From contig NZ_BMUL01000003.1 in NCBI RefSeq assembly GCF_014650175.1, positions 186,001-250,000 on the forward strand: a DNA stretch of 64,000 nt, read 5' to 3'. Positions 34,601 to 43,079 of the stretch are shown piece after piece. The DNA is from Streptomyces termitum (GTDB taxonomy: Bacteria > Actinomycetota > Actinomycetes > Streptomycetales > Streptomycetaceae). Positions within the stretch are counted from its first letter, which is position 1. Each line of letters begins with the position of its first letter. The notes beneath the pieces were generated by a model that saw only the letters and a program-made list of their open reading frames with translations, did no database searches and was not told where the DNA came from. Both the position numbers and the translations under genes were made by a program.

Positions 34601-35037
34601 ACCAGGTCCGCATCAGGGGCTCCATGGACCGCGTCGAGACCGACGGCGAGGGCCGCGCCTACGTCGTCGACTTCAAGACCGGCAAGTCCGCCCCCACCAA
34701 GGGCGAGGTGGCCGAGCACCCGCAGCTCGCCGTCTACCAGCTCGCCGTCCGCGAGGGCGCCGTCGACGAGGTCTTCGACGGCCGCCGCCCCGAGCCCGGC
34801 GGCGCCGAGCTCGTCCAGCTCCGGCAGGCCGCCCCCAAGGCCGAGGGCGGCGACGCGCTGCCCAGGGTCCAGGCCCAGGAGCCACTGGCCGGGGACTGGG
34901 TGGGGGAGCTGCTGGCCGACGCCGCCGGGCGCGTCCTCGACGAGCGGTTCGCGCCGACCACCGGCCGGCACTGCGAGACCTGCTCCTTCCGCGCGGCCTG
35001 TAGCGCCCGGCCCGAAGGCCGCCACATCGTGGAGTGA
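31693..35037 (+). CDS. adnA: AdnA-like helicase-nuclease with Fe-S staple, 1114 aa
   Basis: A UvrD/RecB-family motor joined to a PD-(D/E)xK nuclease, one half of the actinobacterial AdnAB machine that resects double-strand breaks. Walker A AGPGTGKT is at 64-71, VDEYQD at 268-273, then GDPDQSIYAFRGA and the late motif YVAATRARE. Near the C terminus VVDFKTGK (about 991-998) is the nuclease core. One cysteine in TSTCSLQW and three in CETCSFRAAC (1094-1103) form the iron-sulfur staple found in AdnA/AddB-like nucleases. I start at GTG 31693; the frame is open to 31606. Two exported-protein genes separate it from the adnB-like gene. Confidence 0.9.
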   Translation: MSSSSTTRPTPPHQGQPYPGAGRRRGPGAYRLVRTAPAPVDPPQLDAAQRAVVEHDRGPLLVLAGPGTGKTATLVEAVAARMERGTDPERILVLTFSRKAAVELRDRMATRLGGRRPPQATTFHSYCYALVRAHQDADLFAEPVRLLSGPEQDLAVRELLAGQIDLERTGLGGVRWPDELRACLTTRGFADEVRAVLARSRELGLGPDELARFAERVGRPDWKAAAGFLAEYLDVLDLQGVLDYTELVHRAVLLAGEVTLPGYDAVYVDEYQDTDPAQVRLLTALTGGGRDTVVAFGDPDQSIYAFRGADVNGILDFPAAFGGAPVRVLGTSRRSGAGLLAATRELTRRMPLTRLPADKARAHRELSPVRDGGRAEAYTYPTASAEAENIADLLRRAHLEDGLPWQSMAVLTRSGAVLPALRRALTSAGVPVETDAADTPLRHEPAVAPLLLALRATATADQDPEAEAEAEGTEETEASDGAPAAPAASSGWLATETALELLASPLAGVDPADLRRLGRALRDEERAAGTKVPPPSDVLLARALAEPERLTVHEPSYARGAQRLGRLLQEARALLAAGGTAEGALWVLWNGTPWPSRLERAALRGGPAGRNADRDLDAVCALFETAARAEERVGGRGALNFLEEVDAQDIAADTLTRRHTRPDAVRLMTAHRAKGLEWDLVVVAGLQEGRWPDLRRRGSLLEADRIGRDGLAEPLTPGALLAEERRLFYVAATRARERLVATAVKAPAEDGDQPSRFLTELGVEPREVPGRPRRPLAVSALVAELRATTVDPAASPALRDAAVRRLADLAALADEDGQPLVPAAHPDRWWGLYEPTRSEVPLRDRDRPVALSPSALESLTSTCSLQWFLGREVKAAEPASAAQGFGNVVHVLADEVASGRTPADLDVLMARLDTVWDALAFDAPWKSQQEKAHARVALERFLNWHVMDRGERTPAASEHGFDVTLEAGEYQVRIRGSMDRVETDGEGRAYVVDFKTGKSAPTKGEVAEHPQLAVYQLAVREGAVDEVFDGRRPEPGGAELVQLRQAAPKAEGGDALPRVQAQEPLAGDWVGELLADAAGRVLDERFAPTTGRHCETCSFRAACSARPEGRHIVE

Positions 35038-35127
35038 CCGGCATCACGTTTGCCTCGTGCATCCTTGGGGCGACCTGGGTGGTCAGTGTTCCCGCGGCGC
35101 CGCATAAGGTCGCCGTGAGAAAAACCT

Positions 35128-35148
35128 GTGAACGGTTCACGGGTGAAC
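35128..35148. promoter_or_regulatory. triple GTGAAC element upstream of lipoprotein gene
   Basis: GTGAAC (35128-35133), its inverse GTTCAC (35135-35140) and GTGAAC again (35143-35148) form two overlapping dyads just downstream of a -10-like TAAGGT (35105-35110). This looks like an operator. Confidence 0.5.
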
Positions 35149-35164
35149 ACGGAGGAGTACGCGC

Positions 35165-35977
35165 ATGAGGGCCAACCGGAAGCTCTGGGCCGCGACGACG
35201 GTCTGTCTGGCCGTGTTCGCCGGTGTCACCGGCTGCGGCGGCAAGGGCGCCGACAAGCCCGTCGACAAGGGGGCCGGGAAGCCCGCCGAGAAGGCCGCCG
35301 ACCCCTTCGAGGGCCTCACCGCCGACGCCATAGCCAAGAAGGCCGTCGAGACGACCAAGACCGCCACCTCCGTCCACATGAAGGGCAAGGGCAAGGAGGA
35401 CGGCAAGGACATGACCCTCGACTTCAGCGTCGACGACAAGGGCACCTGCGAGGGCAGCGTCTCCCCCGGCGGCGGCAAGGCCGAGATCAAGCGCACCGGC
35501 GGCTTCACCTACATGAAGGGCGACGACGCCTTCTGGAAGGCCACCGGCGGCGAGGAGGGCTCCTCCGCCGAGGAGAGCGGCGCCCTCGCCACCCTGCTCA
35601 AGGGCCGCTGGATGAAGCTCCCCGCCGAGGACGCCGACGCCAACGACCTGGGCGAGTTCTGCGACCTGAAGGTGATCTTCGCCGACATGGACAAGGAGAC
35701 CAAGACCACCGGTCTCACCCGCGAGGCCGACGCCGACGTCGACGGCTCCCCGGTCGCCGTCGTCAAGGGCAAGGCCGACGCCAAGGGCCAGGTCGTCACG
35801 CTCTACGTCGCCAAGGACTCCGCCAAGCCGTACATCCTCCGCTCCGTCACCGCCGGTGGCGAGGACCCGGGCGAGGTCACCCTCAGCGACTTCGACAAGC
35901 CGCTGAACGTCACCGCCCCGCCGGCCGGCGAGGTCATGGACATGGAGGCCCTCATGAAGGCCGGCGCCGGCAGCTGA
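35165..35977 (+). CDS. LppX/LprG-like lipoprotein, 270 aa
   Basis: A signal peptide ends in lipobox GVTGC, so the mature protein is anchored in the outer leaflet. A lysine-rich linker precedes a domain starting DPFEGLTADAIAKKAVETTKTA. The pattern of alternating strands with TGGFTYMKGDDAFWKA fits the LppX/LprAFG beta-fold, whose members carry lipids or glycolipids. Start ATG 35165 has GGAGGAG upstream. It lies inside the adnA-adnB interval with a paralog at 36253. A possible operator of three GTGAAC units precedes it. The ligand is unknown. Confidence 0.83.
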   Translation: MRANRKLWAATTVCLAVFAGVTGCGGKGADKPVDKGAGKPAEKAADPFEGLTADAIAKKAVETTKTATSVHMKGKGKEDGKDMTLDFSVDDKGTCEGSVSPGGGKAEIKRTGGFTYMKGDDAFWKATGGEEGSSAEESGALATLLKGRWMKLPAEDADANDLGEFCDLKVIFADMDKETKTTGLTREADADVDGSPVAVVKGKADAKGQVVTLYVAKDSAKPYILRSVTAGGEDPGEVTLSDFDKPLNVTAPPAGEVMDMEALMKAGAGS

Positions 35978-35982
35978 CGCCC

Positions 35983-36005
35983 CCCGCGCGGTCCTTCCGC
36001 GCGGG
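35983..36005 (+). terminator. terminator hairpin between the two paralogs
   Basis: CCCGCGCGG and CCGCGCGGG (35983-35991 with 35997-36005) form a perfect 9-bp stem with loop TCCTT right after the lipoprotein stop. Confidence 0.7.
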
Positions 36006-36252
36006 CCCCCGGTGCTGCGCGGCGCCGGGGCGGGACACCTCCCCGGTGCCCCGCCCCGGCGCCGTTCCCCTTTTTCCGGTACGCCCCCGCTCCCGCACGC
36101 CCCCCGGCCGCCCGCGCCGCTCCCGGTACGCCCTCCGGGCCGCTCGCGCCGCCTTTCCGGGCGTCCCGGCCGGGGTCCGGGCCCAGCGGTCGCGCCCGCG
36201 CGCCCGCTGGGCGACCCTGGTGAACGGGGTACGGGGGGACGAGGAGGCTCGC

Positions 36253-37071
36253 ATGAGGTCCCACCGCCACCACCGCACGCTCCGCGCCACCGCGGCCGTC
36301 TGCGCGGCCCTCGCCCTCGCGGGCCCCGCCCCGGCGGCCTTCGCGGCGGCGCCCGCCGCACCGCCCCGCGCGGCCGCGGCCGCCGCGCCGGACCCCTTCG
36401 AGGGACTCACCGCCGCGCAGATCGCCGACCGGGCCGTCATCGCCACCCGCGCCGCGGACTCCCTGCGCATGACCGGCCGGATCGTCACCGACGGCCAGAC
36501 CCTCCGCGTCGACTTCTCCGTCGACTCCCGGGGCTCCTGCAAGGGCCTCATCCAGGTCGGCGGCGGCACCGCCGAACTCCGCCGCCTCGACGGCATCGTC
36601 TACATGAAGGGCGACACCGCCTTCTGGCGCTCCTCCATGGCCTCCCAGGGCGTGCCCGAGGCACAGATCGCGCCCACCGTCGAACTCGTCCGGGGCCGCT
36701 GGATCAAGATCGCCCCCGGCCAGGCCGGCAGCGACGACCTCAGCGGCGTCTGCGACATCGGCTCCCTCCTCACCGGCCTCGACCGGGACCGCGCCGCCCG
36801 GCGCGACCTCACCCGGGGCCCCGACGACGAAATCGCCGGCACCCCCGTGGCGACCCTCGTCGCCCACCGGCCCGGCGGCGTCACCACCACCCTCTCCGTC
36901 GCCGCCGAGGGCACCCCGTACCTCCTGCGGATCGTCCGCGCCGGCGGCTCCGAGCCCGGCTCCCTCGCGCTCTCCGACTTCGGCCGCCCGGTGAAGGTCA
37001 CCGCCCCGCCCGCCGACCAGACCCTGGACCTCTCCCGCCTCGACGACACGGGCACCGGCACCGCCGCCTGA
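36253..37071 (+). CDS. secreted paralog of the LppX/LprG-like protein, 272 aa
   Basis: Shares DPFEGLTAAQIADRAV, the YMKGDTAFW strand and the GRWIKIAPG strand with the gene at 35165, so the two arose by duplication. Here the signal peptide ends in a long Ala-rich stretch (AAFAAAPA) with no lipobox cysteine, so the product is probably released rather than lipid-anchored. Start ATG 36253 follows GAGGAGG. Upstream 250 nt are non-coding, with the terminator of the first paralog. It ends 119 nt before the adnB-like gene. Confidence 0.83.
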   Translation: MRSHRHHRTLRATAAVCAALALAGPAPAAFAAAPAAPPRAAAAAAPDPFEGLTAAQIADRAVIATRAADSLRMTGRIVTDGQTLRVDFSVDSRGSCKGLIQVGGGTAELRRLDGIVYMKGDTAFWRSSMASQGVPEAQIAPTVELVRGRWIKIAPGQAGSDDLSGVCDIGSLLTGLDRDRAARRDLTRGPDDEIAGTPVATLVAHRPGGVTTTLSVAAEGTPYLLRIVRAGGSEPGSLALSDFGRPVKVTAPPADQTLDLSRLDDTGTGTAA

Positions 37072-37149
37072 CCCCGGGGCCGGGGCCCGTGAGCGACCCC
37101 GGGGCCCGCGACCCCGGTCCCGTACACCGGCCCCCGGCCCCGTCCCCGT

Positions 37150-37163
37150 CCGGAATCCGGAAT
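37150..37163 (+). promoter_or_regulatory. tandem CCGGAAT repeat before adnB
   Basis: CCGGAATCCGGAAT is a 7-bp tandem repeat around the -35 position of the adnB promoter candidate. GGAAT here is not followed by GTT at 18 or 19 nt, so it is not a SigR promoter. Confidence 0.4.
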
Positions 37164-37178
37164 GTCCGACCGTCCGAC

Positions 37179-37184
37179 TACCCT
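37179..37184 (+). promoter_or_regulatory. -10 TACCCT, leaderless start of adnB
   Basis: TACCCT is followed by six nt and GTG 37191, without a ribosome binding site. Confidence 0.45.
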
Positions 37185-37190
37185 TTCCGG

Positions 37191-40100
37191 GTGACCGCGC
37201 GCCTCACCGACCCCGAGCAGCTCAAGGAGCTGCTCGGCATCCCCTTCACCCCGGAGCAGATGGCGTGCGTCGTCGCGCCGCCCGCCCCGCAGGTCATCGT
37301 GGCCGGAGCGGGGTCCGGCAAGACCACGGTGATGGCGGCCCGGGTGGTGTGGCTGGTCGGCACCGGCCAGGTCGCCCCCGAGCGGGTCCTCGGCCTCACC
37401 TTCACCAACAAGGCGGCCGGCGAACTCGCCGAGCGCGTCCGCACCGCCCTGGTCCGGGCCGGCGTCACCGACCCCGACCCGGTGGAGCCCGCCCGCCCGC
37501 CGTCCGGCCCCCACCCCCCGACGGCACCGGTGCCCGCCGACCCCTCCTACCTGCCGGGCGAGCCCCGCATCTCCACGTACCACGCCTTCGCCGGGCAGCT
37601 CCTCACCGACCACGGCCTGCGCATCGGCCTCGAACCGACCTCCCGGCTGCTCGCCGACGCCACCCGCTTCCAGCTCGCCGCGCGCGTGCTGCGCGAGGCC
37701 CCCGGCCCGTACCCCGCGCTCACCAAGTCCTTCCCCGCCCTCGTCGAGAACCTCCTCGCCCTCGACGCCGAGCTGGCCGAGCACCTCGTCGAGCCCGCCG
37801 ACCTCCTCGCGCACGACGCCGGGCTCCTCGACGCGCTCGCCGCCGCCAGGCTCACCAACGACGACCTGCGCAAGCTCCCGGAGGCGTCCGCCGCCCGCCG
37901 CGAACTGACCGGCCTCGTCGACCGCTACCGCGCCGCCAAGCGCTCCCGCGACCTCCTCGACTTCGGCGACCAGATCGCCCTCTCCGCCCGGCTCGCCACC
38001 ACCCGCCCCGAGGTCGGCGCGCTCCTGCGCGACGAGTTCCGCGTCGTCCTCCTCGACGAGTACCAGGACACCTCCGTCGCCCAGCGGCTCCTCCTCTCCG
38101 GCCTCTTCGGCCAGGGCACCGGCCACGCCGTCACCGCCGTCGGCGACCCCTGCCAGGCCATCTACGGCTGGCGCGGCGCCTCCGTCGCCAACCTGGACGA
38201 CTTCCCCGAGCACTTCCCGCACGCCGACGGCACCCCCGCCACCCGCCAGTCGCTCTCCGAGAACCGGCGCAGCGGCGGCCGCCTCCTCACCCTCGCCAAC
38301 GGCCTCGCCGCGCCGCTGCGCGCGATGCACGAGGGCGTGGAGGCGCTGCGTCCCGCCCCCGGCGCCGAGGCCGACGGCACCGTCCGGATCGCCCTCCTGC
38401 CCACCCACGGGGAGGAGATCGACTGGCTCGCCGACTCCCTCGCCCACCTCGTCCGCACCGGCCGCGAGCCCGGCTCCATGGCCGTCCTGTGCCGCACCGC
38501 CGGAGACTTCCCCGCGATCCACGCCGCCCTCGTCGCCCGGGACGTGCCCGTCGAGGTCGTCGGCCTCTCCGGCCTCCTCCACCTCCCCGAGGTCGCCGAC
38601 CTCGTCGCCGTCTGCGAGGTCCTCCAGGACCCGGGGGCCAACGCCTCCCTGGTCCGCCTCCTCACCGGCCCCCGCTGGCGCATCGGCCCCCGCGACCTCG
38701 CCCTCCTCGGCCGCCGCGCCCGTCTCCTCGTCCACCGGGCCGGGCCGGACGCCGACCCCGGGCAGCGGCTCGCCGCCGCCGTCGAGGGCGTCGACCCCGC
38801 CGAGGTGGTCTCCCTCGCCGACGCCCTCGACACCTTCCTCGACGCGGCCGGCCACCCCGAGGACGGCCTGCCCTTCTCCGCCGAGGCCCGGGTCCGCTTC
38901 GCCCGCCTCGCCGCCGAGCTCCGCTCCCTGCGCGCCTCCCTCGCCGACCCGCTGATGGACGTCCTGCACCGGGTCCTCGCCGTCACCGGCCTGGAGGTCG
39001 AGCTCTCCGCCTCCCCGCACGCCCTGGCCGCCCGCCGCCGCGAGACCCTCGGCAACTTCCTCGACGTCGCCGCCCGCTTCGCCTCCCTCGACGGCGAGGC
39101 CGGCCTGCTCGCCTTCCTCGGCTTCCTGCGCACCGCCGCCCAGTTCGAGAAGGGCCTCGACAACGCCCTCCCGGGCGGCGAGAACACCGTGAAGGTCCTC
39201 ACCGCGCACAAGTCCAAGGGCCTGGAGTGGGACGTCGTCGCCGTCCCCGGCCTGGTCACCGGCCAGTTCCCGTCCGCCCGCGCGCGCGAGTCCTGGACCT
39301 CCCAGCCGCAGGTCCTCCCGCACGGCCTGCGCGGCGACGCCGCCACCCTCCCGGACCTGGACGCCTGGACCGCCGCCGCCATGAAGTCCTACAAGGCGGC
39401 CATGGCCGAGCACCAGCACACCGAGGAGCTGCGCCTCGGCTACGTCACCTTCACCCGCCCCCGCACCCTCCTCCTCGGCTCCGCCCACTGGTGGGGCCCG
39501 TCCCAGAAGCGCCCCCGCGGCCCGTCGGCCTTCATGACCGCCCTGTACGAGCACTGCGAGCGCGGCCACGGCGACATCGAGGTCTGGGCGGACGCCCCGG
39601 AGAAGGGCGACGAGAACCCCCTCCTCGCCGCGGCCGACCGGGACCTGCCCTGGCCGCTGCCCCTCGACGACGAGGCGATGGGACGCCGCCGGGACGCCGC
39701 CGAGGCCGTACGCGCCAGGCTCCGCGCCCCGCACCGGGACCCGGAGCCGGCACCACGGCCCGATCCGGAGCAGGGCACCGAGGACCTCTGGCTGCCCGAC
39801 GACCCGGGGGAGGAGCCCCGGGACACCGGGGACGGGGCCGACGCGGACGGGACCGACGAGAACCCCGGCCACTCCGTCCCGCACCCCCGGCGGCACGAGC
39901 TCACCCCCGAGGAGCTGCGCACGATCGCCTCCTGGGACCGCGACCTCACCGCCCTCACCGAGGAGCTGCGCCGCTCCCGCGCCACCACCCGGGACGTCCT
40001 GCTGCCCCCGTACCTCTCCGCCTCCCAGGTCCTCCGCCTCGCCGAGGACCCGGACGGCTTCGCCCAGGAGCTGGCCCGGCCGATGCCGAAGCCGCCGCAG

Positions 40101-40631
40101 CCCGCCGCCCGGCGCGGCACCCGCTTCCACGCCTGGGTGGAGTCCCGCTTCGAGGAACTGCCGCTGCCCTTCCTCGGCCCGGACGAGCTGCCCGGCGGCG
40201 AGGAGTTCGCGGGCGAGCCGGAGATCACCGACGAGCGGGACCTGGAGGAGCTCAAGGCGGCCTTCGCCCGCACCCCGTACGCCCACCGCACCCCGTACCG
40301 GCTGGAGGTCCCCGTCCACCTCACCCTCGCGGGCCGGGTGGTCCGGGGCCGGATCGACGCCGTCTACCGGGACCCGGAGACCGGCGCGTACGAGATCGTC
40401 GACTGGAAGACCAGCCGGCACCGGAGCGCCGACCCCCTCCAGCTCGCCCTGTACCGGCTGGCCTGGGCCGAGCGGCACGGCCTGGACCCGGAGGACGTCG
40501 CCGCCGCCTTCGTGTACGTGCGGACCGGCGAGGTGGCCCGCCCGGCCCGGCTGCCCGGCCGGGCCGCCCTGGAGGCGATCCTGCTGGGCGGGGAGCACTC
40601 CGAGGGCGGAGCACCGCCCGGCGCCGGATAG
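37191..40631 (+). CDS. adnB: AdnB-like helicase-nuclease, 1146 aa
   Basis: Second UvrD-family motor with a C-terminal RecB-like nuclease. Walker A AGAGSGKT lies at about 38-45, LLDEYQDTS follows, then GDPCQAIYGWRGA and the motif KSKGLEWDVVAVPG. Nuclease motif IVDWKTSRHR is at about 1069 onwards. It lacks the cysteine staple seen in the adnA-like protein, consistent with AdnB. In mycobacteria AdnB is the lead motor of the heterodimer. GTG 37191 gives the N terminus VTARLTDPEQLKELL. The stop TAG overlaps the -10 box of the next gene. Separation of adnA and adnB by 2.1 kb is unusual. Confidence 0.9.
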   Translation: MTARLTDPEQLKELLGIPFTPEQMACVVAPPAPQVIVAGAGSGKTTVMAARVVWLVGTGQVAPERVLGLTFTNKAAGELAERVRTALVRAGVTDPDPVEPARPPSGPHPPTAPVPADPSYLPGEPRISTYHAFAGQLLTDHGLRIGLEPTSRLLADATRFQLAARVLREAPGPYPALTKSFPALVENLLALDAELAEHLVEPADLLAHDAGLLDALAAARLTNDDLRKLPEASAARRELTGLVDRYRAAKRSRDLLDFGDQIALSARLATTRPEVGALLRDEFRVVLLDEYQDTSVAQRLLLSGLFGQGTGHAVTAVGDPCQAIYGWRGASVANLDDFPEHFPHADGTPATRQSLSENRRSGGRLLTLANGLAAPLRAMHEGVEALRPAPGAEADGTVRIALLPTHGEEIDWLADSLAHLVRTGREPGSMAVLCRTAGDFPAIHAALVARDVPVEVVGLSGLLHLPEVADLVAVCEVLQDPGANASLVRLLTGPRWRIGPRDLALLGRRARLLVHRAGPDADPGQRLAAAVEGVDPAEVVSLADALDTFLDAAGHPEDGLPFSAEARVRFARLAAELRSLRASLADPLMDVLHRVLAVTGLEVELSASPHALAARRRETLGNFLDVAARFASLDGEAGLLAFLGFLRTAAQFEKGLDNALPGGENTVKVLTAHKSKGLEWDVVAVPGLVTGQFPSARARESWTSQPQVLPHGLRGDAATLPDLDAWTAAAMKSYKAAMAEHQHTEELRLGYVTFTRPRTLLLGSAHWWGPSQKRPRGPSAFMTALYEHCERGHGDIEVWADAPEKGDENPLLAAADRDLPWPLPLDDEAMGRRRDAAEAVRARLRAPHRDPEPAPRPDPEQGTEDLWLPDDPGEEPRDTGDGADADGTDENPGHSVPHPRRHELTPEELRTIASWDRDLTALTEELRRSRATTRDVLLPPYLSASQVLRLAEDPDGFAQELARPMPKPPQPAARRGTRFHAWVESRFEELPLPFLGPDELPGGEEFAGEPEITDERDLEELKAAFARTPYAHRTPYRLEVPVHLTLAGRVVRGRIDAVYRDPETGAYEIVDWKTSRHRSADPLQLALYRLAWAERHGLDPEDVAAAFVYVRTGEVARPARLPGRAALEAILLGGEHSEGGAPPGAG

Positions 40632-40634
40632 GCT
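40629..40634 (+). promoter_or_regulatory. -10 TAGGCT overlapping the adnB stop codon
   Basis: TAGGCT begins with the adnB TAG stop and is followed by seven nt and ATG 40642. The M20 peptidase gene thus seems to have its own leaderless promoter despite the 10-nt gap. Confidence 0.55.
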
Positions 40635-40641
40635 CGGGAGC

Positions 40642-42060
40642 ATGAGCGAGACCCCGGACAGCGTCGTCCAGCCCGTGCGCGCGTACATCGAGGCGCACCG
40701 CGCCGCCTTCCTCGGCGACCTGGCCGACTGGCTGCGCATCCCGTCCGTGTCCGCGCAGCCCGAGCGGGCCGGGGACGTCCGGCGCAGCGCCGAGTGGCTC
40801 GCCGCCGCCCTCGAGGACACCGGCTTCGCCACCGTCGAGGTGTGGGAGACGCCCGGCGCCCCCGCCGTCTTCGCCGAGTGGCCGTCCGAGGACCCGGACG
40901 CCCCGACCGTGCTGGTCTACGGCCACCACGACGTGCAGCCCGCCGCCCGCGAGGACGGCTGGCACACCGACCCCTTCGAGCCGGTCGTCGCCGACGGCCG
41001 GATGTACGCGCGGGGCGCGGCCGACGACAAGGGACAGGTCCTCTTCCACACCCTCGGCGTCCGCGCCCACCTCGCCGCCACCGGCCGCACCGCCCCCGCC
41101 GTCCACCTCAAGCTGCTGGTGGAGGGCGAGGAGGAGTCCGGCTCGCCGCACTTCCGGGCCCTCGTCGAGGAGCGCGCCGGGCGGCTCGCCGCCGACGCGG
41201 TCGTCGTCTCCGACACCGGCATGTGGTCCGAGACCACGCCGACCGTCTGCACCGGCATGCGCGGGGTCGCCGACTGCGAGATCGACCTGTACGGCCCCGA
41301 CCAGGACATCCACTCCGGCTCCTTCGGCGGCGCCGTGCCCAACCCGGCGACCGTCGCGGGCCGGATCGTCGCCGCCCTGCACGACGCGGACGAGCGGGTC
41401 GCGGTCCCCGGCTTCTACGACGGGGTGGCGGAGCTCACCGAGGCCGAGCGGCGGCTCGTCGCCGAACTGCCCTTCGACGAGGCCGAGTGGCTGCGCACCG
41501 CCAGGTCCCACGGCACCCTCGGCGAGGCCGGGTACTCGACCCTGGAGCGGGTCTGGGCCCGCCCGACCGCCGAGGTCAACGGCCTCGGCGGCGGCTACCA
41601 GGGCCCCGGCGGCAAGACGATCGTGCCCGCCTCCGCCCACCTCAAGCTGTCGTTCCGGCTGGTCGCGGGCCAGGACCCGGACCGGATCGAGACGCTGGTA
41701 CGGGAGTGGCTGGCCGGCCTGGTGCCCGCCGGCATCCGGTACGAGGTGGCCTTCGGCGCCCCGACCCGGCCCTGCCTCACCCCGCTCGGCCACCCGGCGC
41801 TCGCGGCGGTGGCTGGCGCGATGAGCCGGGCCTTCGACGGGGCCCCGGTCCGCTACACGCGCGAGGGCGGCTCGGGACCGGCCGCCGACCTCCAGGACGT
41901 CCTGGACGCGCCCGTCCTCTTCCTGGGCATCTCGGTCCCCTCCGACGGCTGGCACGCCCCGAACGAGAAGGTCGAGCTGGACCTCCTGATGAAGGGCGTG
42001 GAGACGACCGCGTACCTGTGGGGCGAGCTGCCGGCCGCCTTGCGGGCCGCCGGGCGCTGA
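40642..42060 (+). CDS. M20-family dipeptidase, 472 aa
   Basis: A zinc-dependent M20 peptidase of the carnosinase/dipeptidase branch. Metal-ligand motifs are YGHHDVQPA, RGAADDKGQ and EGEEESGS; a late HAPNEKVELD carries the final ligand. It is cytoplasmic and 472 aa, the normal length. It would cleave dipeptides or related amides; its natural substrate is not shown. It stands directly after adnB and 56 nt before nudC on the same strand, and appears to have its own leaderless promoter. Confidence 0.92.
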   Translation: MSETPDSVVQPVRAYIEAHRAAFLGDLADWLRIPSVSAQPERAGDVRRSAEWLAAALEDTGFATVEVWETPGAPAVFAEWPSEDPDAPTVLVYGHHDVQPAAREDGWHTDPFEPVVADGRMYARGAADDKGQVLFHTLGVRAHLAATGRTAPAVHLKLLVEGEEESGSPHFRALVEERAGRLAADAVVVSDTGMWSETTPTVCTGMRGVADCEIDLYGPDQDIHSGSFGGAVPNPATVAGRIVAALHDADERVAVPGFYDGVAELTEAERRLVAELPFDEAEWLRTARSHGTLGEAGYSTLERVWARPTAEVNGLGGGYQGPGGKTIVPASAHLKLSFRLVAGQDPDRIETLVREWLAGLVPAGIRYEVAFGAPTRPCLTPLGHPALAAVAGAMSRAFDGAPVRYTREGGSGPAADLQDVLDAPVLFLGISVPSDGWHAPNEKVELDLLMKGVETTAYLWGELPAALRAAGR

Positions 42061-42116
42061 CCGCCGAGCCGCACCGCCGTACCCATGACACCGATCCGGG
42101 GGAGTTGGAAGCACCT

Positions 42117-43064
42117 GTGAGCACCTTGAACGACGCGTCCGCGGACCGCCCGATCCCGCTCACCGCCCCGAGCGGGATCGACCGCGCCGCCCACCACCGG
42201 CTCGACGAGGCGTGGCTGGCGGCGGCCTGGAGCCACCCGACCACGCGCGTGTTCGTGGTCTCCGGCGGCCAGGTGCTGATCGACGACCGCCCCGACGGCA
42301 CCACGGAGATCGTGACGACCCCGGCGTTCGAGGCGCCGATGACCGAGACGCACCGGTACTTCCTCGGCACCGACACCGACGGGGTGTCGTACTTCGCGCT
42401 CCAGAAGGACTCGCTGCCCGGCCGCATGGACCAGTCGGCCCGCCCGGCCGGACTGCGGGAGGCCGGGATGCTCCTGTCGCCGCGCGACGCGGGCCTGATG
42501 ACCCACGCGGTCGCGCTGGAGAACTGGCAGCGGCTGCACCGCTTCTGCTCGCGCTGCGGCGAGCGCACGGTGATCGCGGCGGCCGGGCACGTCCGCCGCT
42601 GCCCGGTCTGCGGCGCCGAGCACTACCCGCGCACCGACCCGGCCGTGATCATGCTGGTCACCGACGACCGGGACCGGGCGCTCCTGGGCCGCCAGGTGCA
42701 CTGGCCGGAGGGCCGCTTCTCGACGCTGGCCGGCTTCGTGGAGCCGGGCGAGTCGATCGAGCACGCGGTGGTCCGGGAGGTCTTCGAGGAGGCGGGCGTC
42801 ACCGTCGGCGAGGTGGAGTACGTCGCCAGCCAGCCGTGGCCCTTCCCGGCCAGCCTGATGCTGGGCTTCTTCGCGCGGGCCACCTCCCCGGAGATCGAGG
42901 TGGACGGCGAGGAGATCCACGAGGCCCGCTGGTTCTCCCGGGAGGACATGGAGGCCGGCTTCGCCTCGGGCGAGCTGCTGCCGCCGTACGGCATCTCGAT
43001 CGCCTCGCGCCTGATCGAGCTCTGGTACGGCAAGCCGCTCCCCAAGCCCGGCGACGTGGTCTGA
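42117..43064 (+). CDS. nudC: NAD(+) diphosphatase NudC, 315 aa
   Basis: NudC hydrolyses NAD(H) and removes NAD caps from RNA 5' ends. All landmarks are present: zinc ribbon CSRCGERT with CPVCGAEHYPR, a Nudix box GFVEPGESIEHAVVREVFEE followed by AGV, and the NudC-specific SQPWPFPAS after it. The N-terminal domain is also conserved in length. I start at GTG 42117, which gives VSTLNDASADRP; GGGGGAG lies about 12 nt upstream. It corresponds to Rv3199c, next to mycoredoxin and UvrD2 as here. Confidence 0.93.
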   Translation: MSTLNDASADRPIPLTAPSGIDRAAHHRLDEAWLAAAWSHPTTRVFVVSGGQVLIDDRPDGTTEIVTTPAFEAPMTETHRYFLGTDTDGVSYFALQKDSLPGRMDQSARPAGLREAGMLLSPRDAGLMTHAVALENWQRLHRFCSRCGERTVIAAAGHVRRCPVCGAEHYPRTDPAVIMLVTDDRDRALLGRQVHWPEGRFSTLAGFVEPGESIEHAVVREVFEEAGVTVGEVEYVASQPWPFPASLMLGFFARATSPEIEVDGEEIHEARWFSREDMEAGFASGELLPPYGISIASRLIELWYGKPLPKPGDVV

Positions 43065-43079
43065 CCCGGCCCGCCGCCG

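Noticed and set aside
31642..35025. A 1127-codon minus-strand ORF opposite adnA
   Set aside because: Shadow frame; no motifs.
35128..35148. LexA/SOS box for the exported protein or adnB
   Set aside because: GAAC and GTTC arms are separated by one base, not the four required by the actinobacterial SOS box.
37152..37163. SigR promoter for adnB
   Set aside because: GGAAT is present twice but not followed by GTT at 18 or 19 nt.
37191..40631. A frameshift or split gene in adnB
   Set aside because: The frame is continuous from GTG 37191 to TAG, with all motor and nuclease motifs in order.
36600..40832. A 1410-codon minus-strand ORF opposite adnB
   Set aside because: Shadow frame of a gene with helicase and nuclease motifs.
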